NCBI GenBank assembly: GCA_013151655.1 | Contig: JAADHX010000218.1 | Coordinates: 1 to 7,763 of the forward strand | Reading direction: 5' to 3' | Length of the DNA: 7,763 bases | DNA from: Actinomycetota bacterium | Lineage (GTDB): Bacteria > Actinomycetota > Acidimicrobiia > Acidimicrobiales > Poriferisodalaceae | In this document: piece by piece, positions 6,009 through 7,763 of the stretch | How the letters are laid out: every line of letters begins with the position of its first letter | How positions within the stretch are numbered: position 1 is the stretch's first letter | The notes under the pieces: model-generated | What the model was told of the DNA's origin: nothing | The model's input: the letters and a program-made list of their open reading frames with translations, nothing else | Databases searched by the model: none | Position numbers and translations under genes: made by a program

Positions 6009-6923
6009 ATGGTGAAACCAAGGTTCTTTCATCCGGGCGAGGTGGAGGTGCAGGTGGCCTCGGCCAGCGATCCTGTTCTGTACGAGCAGTGGGCTGCCCG
6101 GTCTCTGTTGCCAGACCTCAATGACAGTGAGGTGCGCTTTGTGCAAGGGTGCACGTTCGCAGCAGCGGCCACCGTTGATGAGAACGGCACCCCGTGGGCC
6201 TCACCATTGCTTGCTATCGGAGCCCGACTGTTTACCGTTGAAGCCTCGTCGGTCGTCGCTATCGCTGGCCACCCGGACAACGGGGACCCTCTGCTTGGCA
6301 ACCTGAACCGAACCGGTCAGTTGGGCGTGTTGTTCTTTGATCCGAGCAGGCGGCGGCGAGCCAAGTCGATGGGCACAGCCGAAGTTCGGGCTACCGGGGA
6401 GATCTGCTACTCGCTCACACGGAACTTCGGTTTATGCCCCAAGTACATCCACAAACGGAGCCACGAACCAGCGACGGACCCCGCTGAGCCATCAGCGGCA
6501 ACATCGGCCACGAGCCTCAGCGCTGCCGACTGCGTTCAGCTGAGCCGAACCGACACCGTGTTCTTGGCCAGTTTCTATCCCGATCACGGAGCAGATGTAA
6601 CCCACCGAGGCGGTAGCCCGGGATTCTTGAAGGTCGATGGGTCCAGCATCGAGATTCCCGACTACGTAGGAAACGGTATGTTCAACACCCTTGGCAACCT
6701 CAGGGCCGATCCGCGCCTGGCGTTGACTGACGTCGATTTGTTCACTGGCCGCACTATTCACACAACGGGCTCTGCCACCGTGAGCGACCATCCAGATCCC
6801 GTCAGGCATCCCGGTGCCAATCGCGTGATCCAACTTGAGGTGGACCAGGTTGTCGTAAGCCACGCCAACGTTGGAACCTGGACCAACCTGGAAGCCTCAC
6901 CCCACAACCCACCGCTTGCCTGA
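6009..6923 (+). CDS. PNPOx-like FMN-binding split-barrel protein
   Basis: The 304-residue protein resembles pyridoxamine 5'-phosphate oxidase-like flavoproteins with two split-barrel halves. The first half has FAAAATVDENGTPWASPL (residues about 50-67) and an AIAGHPDNGDPLLGNL segment where the FMN phosphate usually binds; the FGLCPKYIHKR motif (140-150) follows. The second half has TDTVFLASFYPDHGADVTHRGG (about 181-202), GFLKVDG, and DYVGNGMFNTLGNL (218-231), all typical of this subfamily. Such proteins are often annotated as general FMN- or F420-linked oxidoreductases; some are fused to, or sit next to, ferredoxin-type reductases, but none is visible here. The strong ribosome binding site and preceding -10 box suggest expression independent of the phosphonate-type genes. 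The substrate cannot be inferred. It converges with the toxin gene across a 79-bp gap that shows no clear terminator. Confidence 0.82.
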   Translation: MVKPRFFHPGEVEVQVASASDPVLYEQWAARSLLPDLNDSEVRFVQGCTFAAAATVDENGTPWASPLLAIGARLFTVEASSVVAIAGHPDNGDPLLGNLNRTGQLGVLFFDPSRRRRAKSMGTAEVRATGEICYSLTRNFGLCPKYIHKRSHEPATDPAEPSAATSATSLSAADCVQLSRTDTVFLASFYPDHGADVTHRGGSPGFLKVDGSSIEIPDYVGNGMFNTLGNLRADPRLALTDVDLFTGRTIHTTGSATVSDHPDPVRHPGANRVIQLEVDQVVVSHANVGTWTNLEASPHNPPLA

Positions 6924-7002
6924 ACGAGCTTGTCGACGAGGTTCGCCCCTATGGCCGAGCGACACTGCGATGAGTTCTCGGTAGCTTCGTGCTGTTCGCC
7001 GC

Positions 7003-7413
7003 TCAGATCGCGACGATGGTGACCGGGGTCGGGGAGCAGACCGCTGTGATGTATTGGGGGTCACTTGTGATGACGATGATGTCGTCGGTGGCTAGTTGTT
7101 GCACGGTGGCGCCTAGGTGAGCGTCGGCAACACTGGTCGCGACTCGTTTCGCGATCAGTGTCGCGGCAGTGTTGGCAGACTGAGTATCTAGCGCCTGGTC
7201 GGTGATGCGGAATCGGTTGAGGGTGGCTGCGGGTTGTGTGCGGTCCCAGCCGGCCTCGACTCGCACTGTGGTTGGCACGACCGCTTCGACAACGCGGCCG
7301 CGTCGTCGCCGTGACACGACACCTTCGAGATGGGCCAGGACCGCGCGGTGTTTGTTGTGGGTGACGCTGGCGAGTGACTGCACCGCTTCGTTGTCGAAGA
7401 TGACTGTTCTCAC
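7003..7413 (-). CDS. PIN-domain toxin (VapC-like ribonuclease)
   Basis: The 136-residue product starts at the GTG at 7413 (VRTVIFDNEAV), which overlaps the stop of the upstream gene by 4 bp (GTGA); the longer frame from 7443 would run into that gene without a signal. The four acidic residues of the PIN active site are in place: Asp7 in IFDNEA, Glu53 in VPTTVRVEAGW, Asp97 in TSVADAHLGA, and Asp118 in VITSDPQYI. PIN toxins are Mg2+-dependent endoribonucleases that cut tRNA, rRNA or mRNA and are held inactive by a co-encoded antitoxin. An unusual basic run RRRRGR (residues about 35-40) could contact RNA. The coupling to a preceding small gene of about 110 residues is the standard antitoxin-toxin order. 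Confidence 0.85.
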   Translation of the reverse strand: MRTVIFDNEAVQSLASVTHNKHRAVLAHLEGVVSRRRRGRVVEAVVPTTVRVEAGWDRTQPAATLNRFRITDQALDTQSANTAATLIAKRVATSVADAHLGATVQQLATDDIIVITSDPQYITAVCSPTPVTIVAI

Positions 7414-7760
7414 GCTGACATCTCCAGCTGTGCCTCGGCCCACAGGAGCACGTCGTCGGCATCCGCATTTGGGCGGCGAGCGATGACGGCCTGGGCTGCG
7501 GCTTGGATCAACTCTGGTCGAGCGGCGAGCGGCGATCCGTCTTGCCGTGCCAGCGCGTGGGCGACCTCGGCGAGCGTCGGTCGGACGTCGGGGTGCTGGT
7601 CGTAGTGGAGGCGAAGGGCGCCGTCCATAACGATCGTCTCCAACCTCTGACGTAGCGCGGTGGCGGTCATGGCCGTGGTCGAGGGGGCGGCGCTGAGTTG
7701 ATCGACTGCAAGGGCGGCGGCGTCTCGCAGATTCACCGGCAGCCTCATCGAGGTGTTCAC
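7410..7760 (-). CDS. Probable antitoxin of the PIN toxin pair
   Basis: The gene encodes about 112-116 residues, depending on whether ATG 7748 or GTG 7760 is the start; the frame stays open to the window edge, so the true start could lie just outside. The protein is Ala-rich and helical with an acidic C-terminus (DADDVLLWAEAQLEMSA), the kind of tail that in many antitoxins wraps the toxin. A TTAMTATALRQRLETIV segment in the N-terminal half might be part of a DNA-binding domain, but I do not recognise a defined ribbon-helix-helix, AbrB or Phd fold. The antitoxin role is inferred mainly from its 4-bp overlap with, and position upstream of, the PIN gene. Confidence 0.7.
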   Translation of the reverse strand: MNTSMRLPVNLRDAAALAVDQLSAAPSTTAMTATALRQRLETIVMDGALRLHYDQHPDVRPTLAEVAHALARQDGSPLAARPELIQAAAQAVIARRPNADADDVLLWAEAQLEMSA

Positions 7761-7763
7761 AGT

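Noticed and set aside
5706..6146. Opposed open frames in the gap before the FMN-binding protein gene
   Set aside because: Arg/Ser/Pro-rich translations typical of GC-rich noncoding frames, no start signals, and the minus frame overlaps the start of a real gene.

Overview
The window looks like an accessory stretch of a high-GC actinobacterial chromosome or plasmid. The evidence is GC-rich third codon positions in most genes, GTG starts, 4-bp stop/start overlaps, a start codon that could be leaderless, a ChrB chromate-resistance protein split over two genes, and a PIN-domain toxin-antitoxin pair. I cannot name the genus from the sequence.

Layout. Positions 1-725 hold the end of a ChrB N-terminal-domain gene and, overlapping it by 4 bp, a gene for the ChrB C-terminal domain. 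Positions 726-1023 show no convincing gene. From 1024 to 5668 lies the central module: an RpiR-family regulator on the minus strand, divergent from a plus-strand run of a class I aminotransferase (broken by a single-base frameshift in this sequence), an endonuclease/exonuclease/phosphatase (EEP) fold hydrolase, a PEP mutase-superfamily enzyme best read as phosphonopyruvate hydrolase, and a LysE/RhtB-type exporter. Positions 5669-6008 are intergenic, with a hairpin and a plausible promoter plus strong ribosome binding site for a PNPOx-like FMN-binding protein (6009-6923). The right end (7003-7760, minus strand) carries a PIN-domain toxin preceded by its probable antitoxin.

How the genes may work together. 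An aminotransferase next to phosphonopyruvate hydrolase is the logic of L-phosphonoalanine catabolism: transamination to phosphonopyruvate, then P-C bond hydrolysis to pyruvate and phosphate (the PalB/PalA route known from Variovorax). Here the pair is wired differently. The regulator is RpiR/SIS type rather than LysR, a metal-dependent phosphoester hydrolase sits between the two pathway genes with tight spacing, and an amino-acid exporter follows. The EEP enzyme could release a phosphonate or phosphate from an ester before the P-C step; this is inference. A perfect 12-bp inverted repeat with arms 32 bp apart centre to centre covers the start of the regulator gene and the divergent promoter region, and is a good operator candidate.
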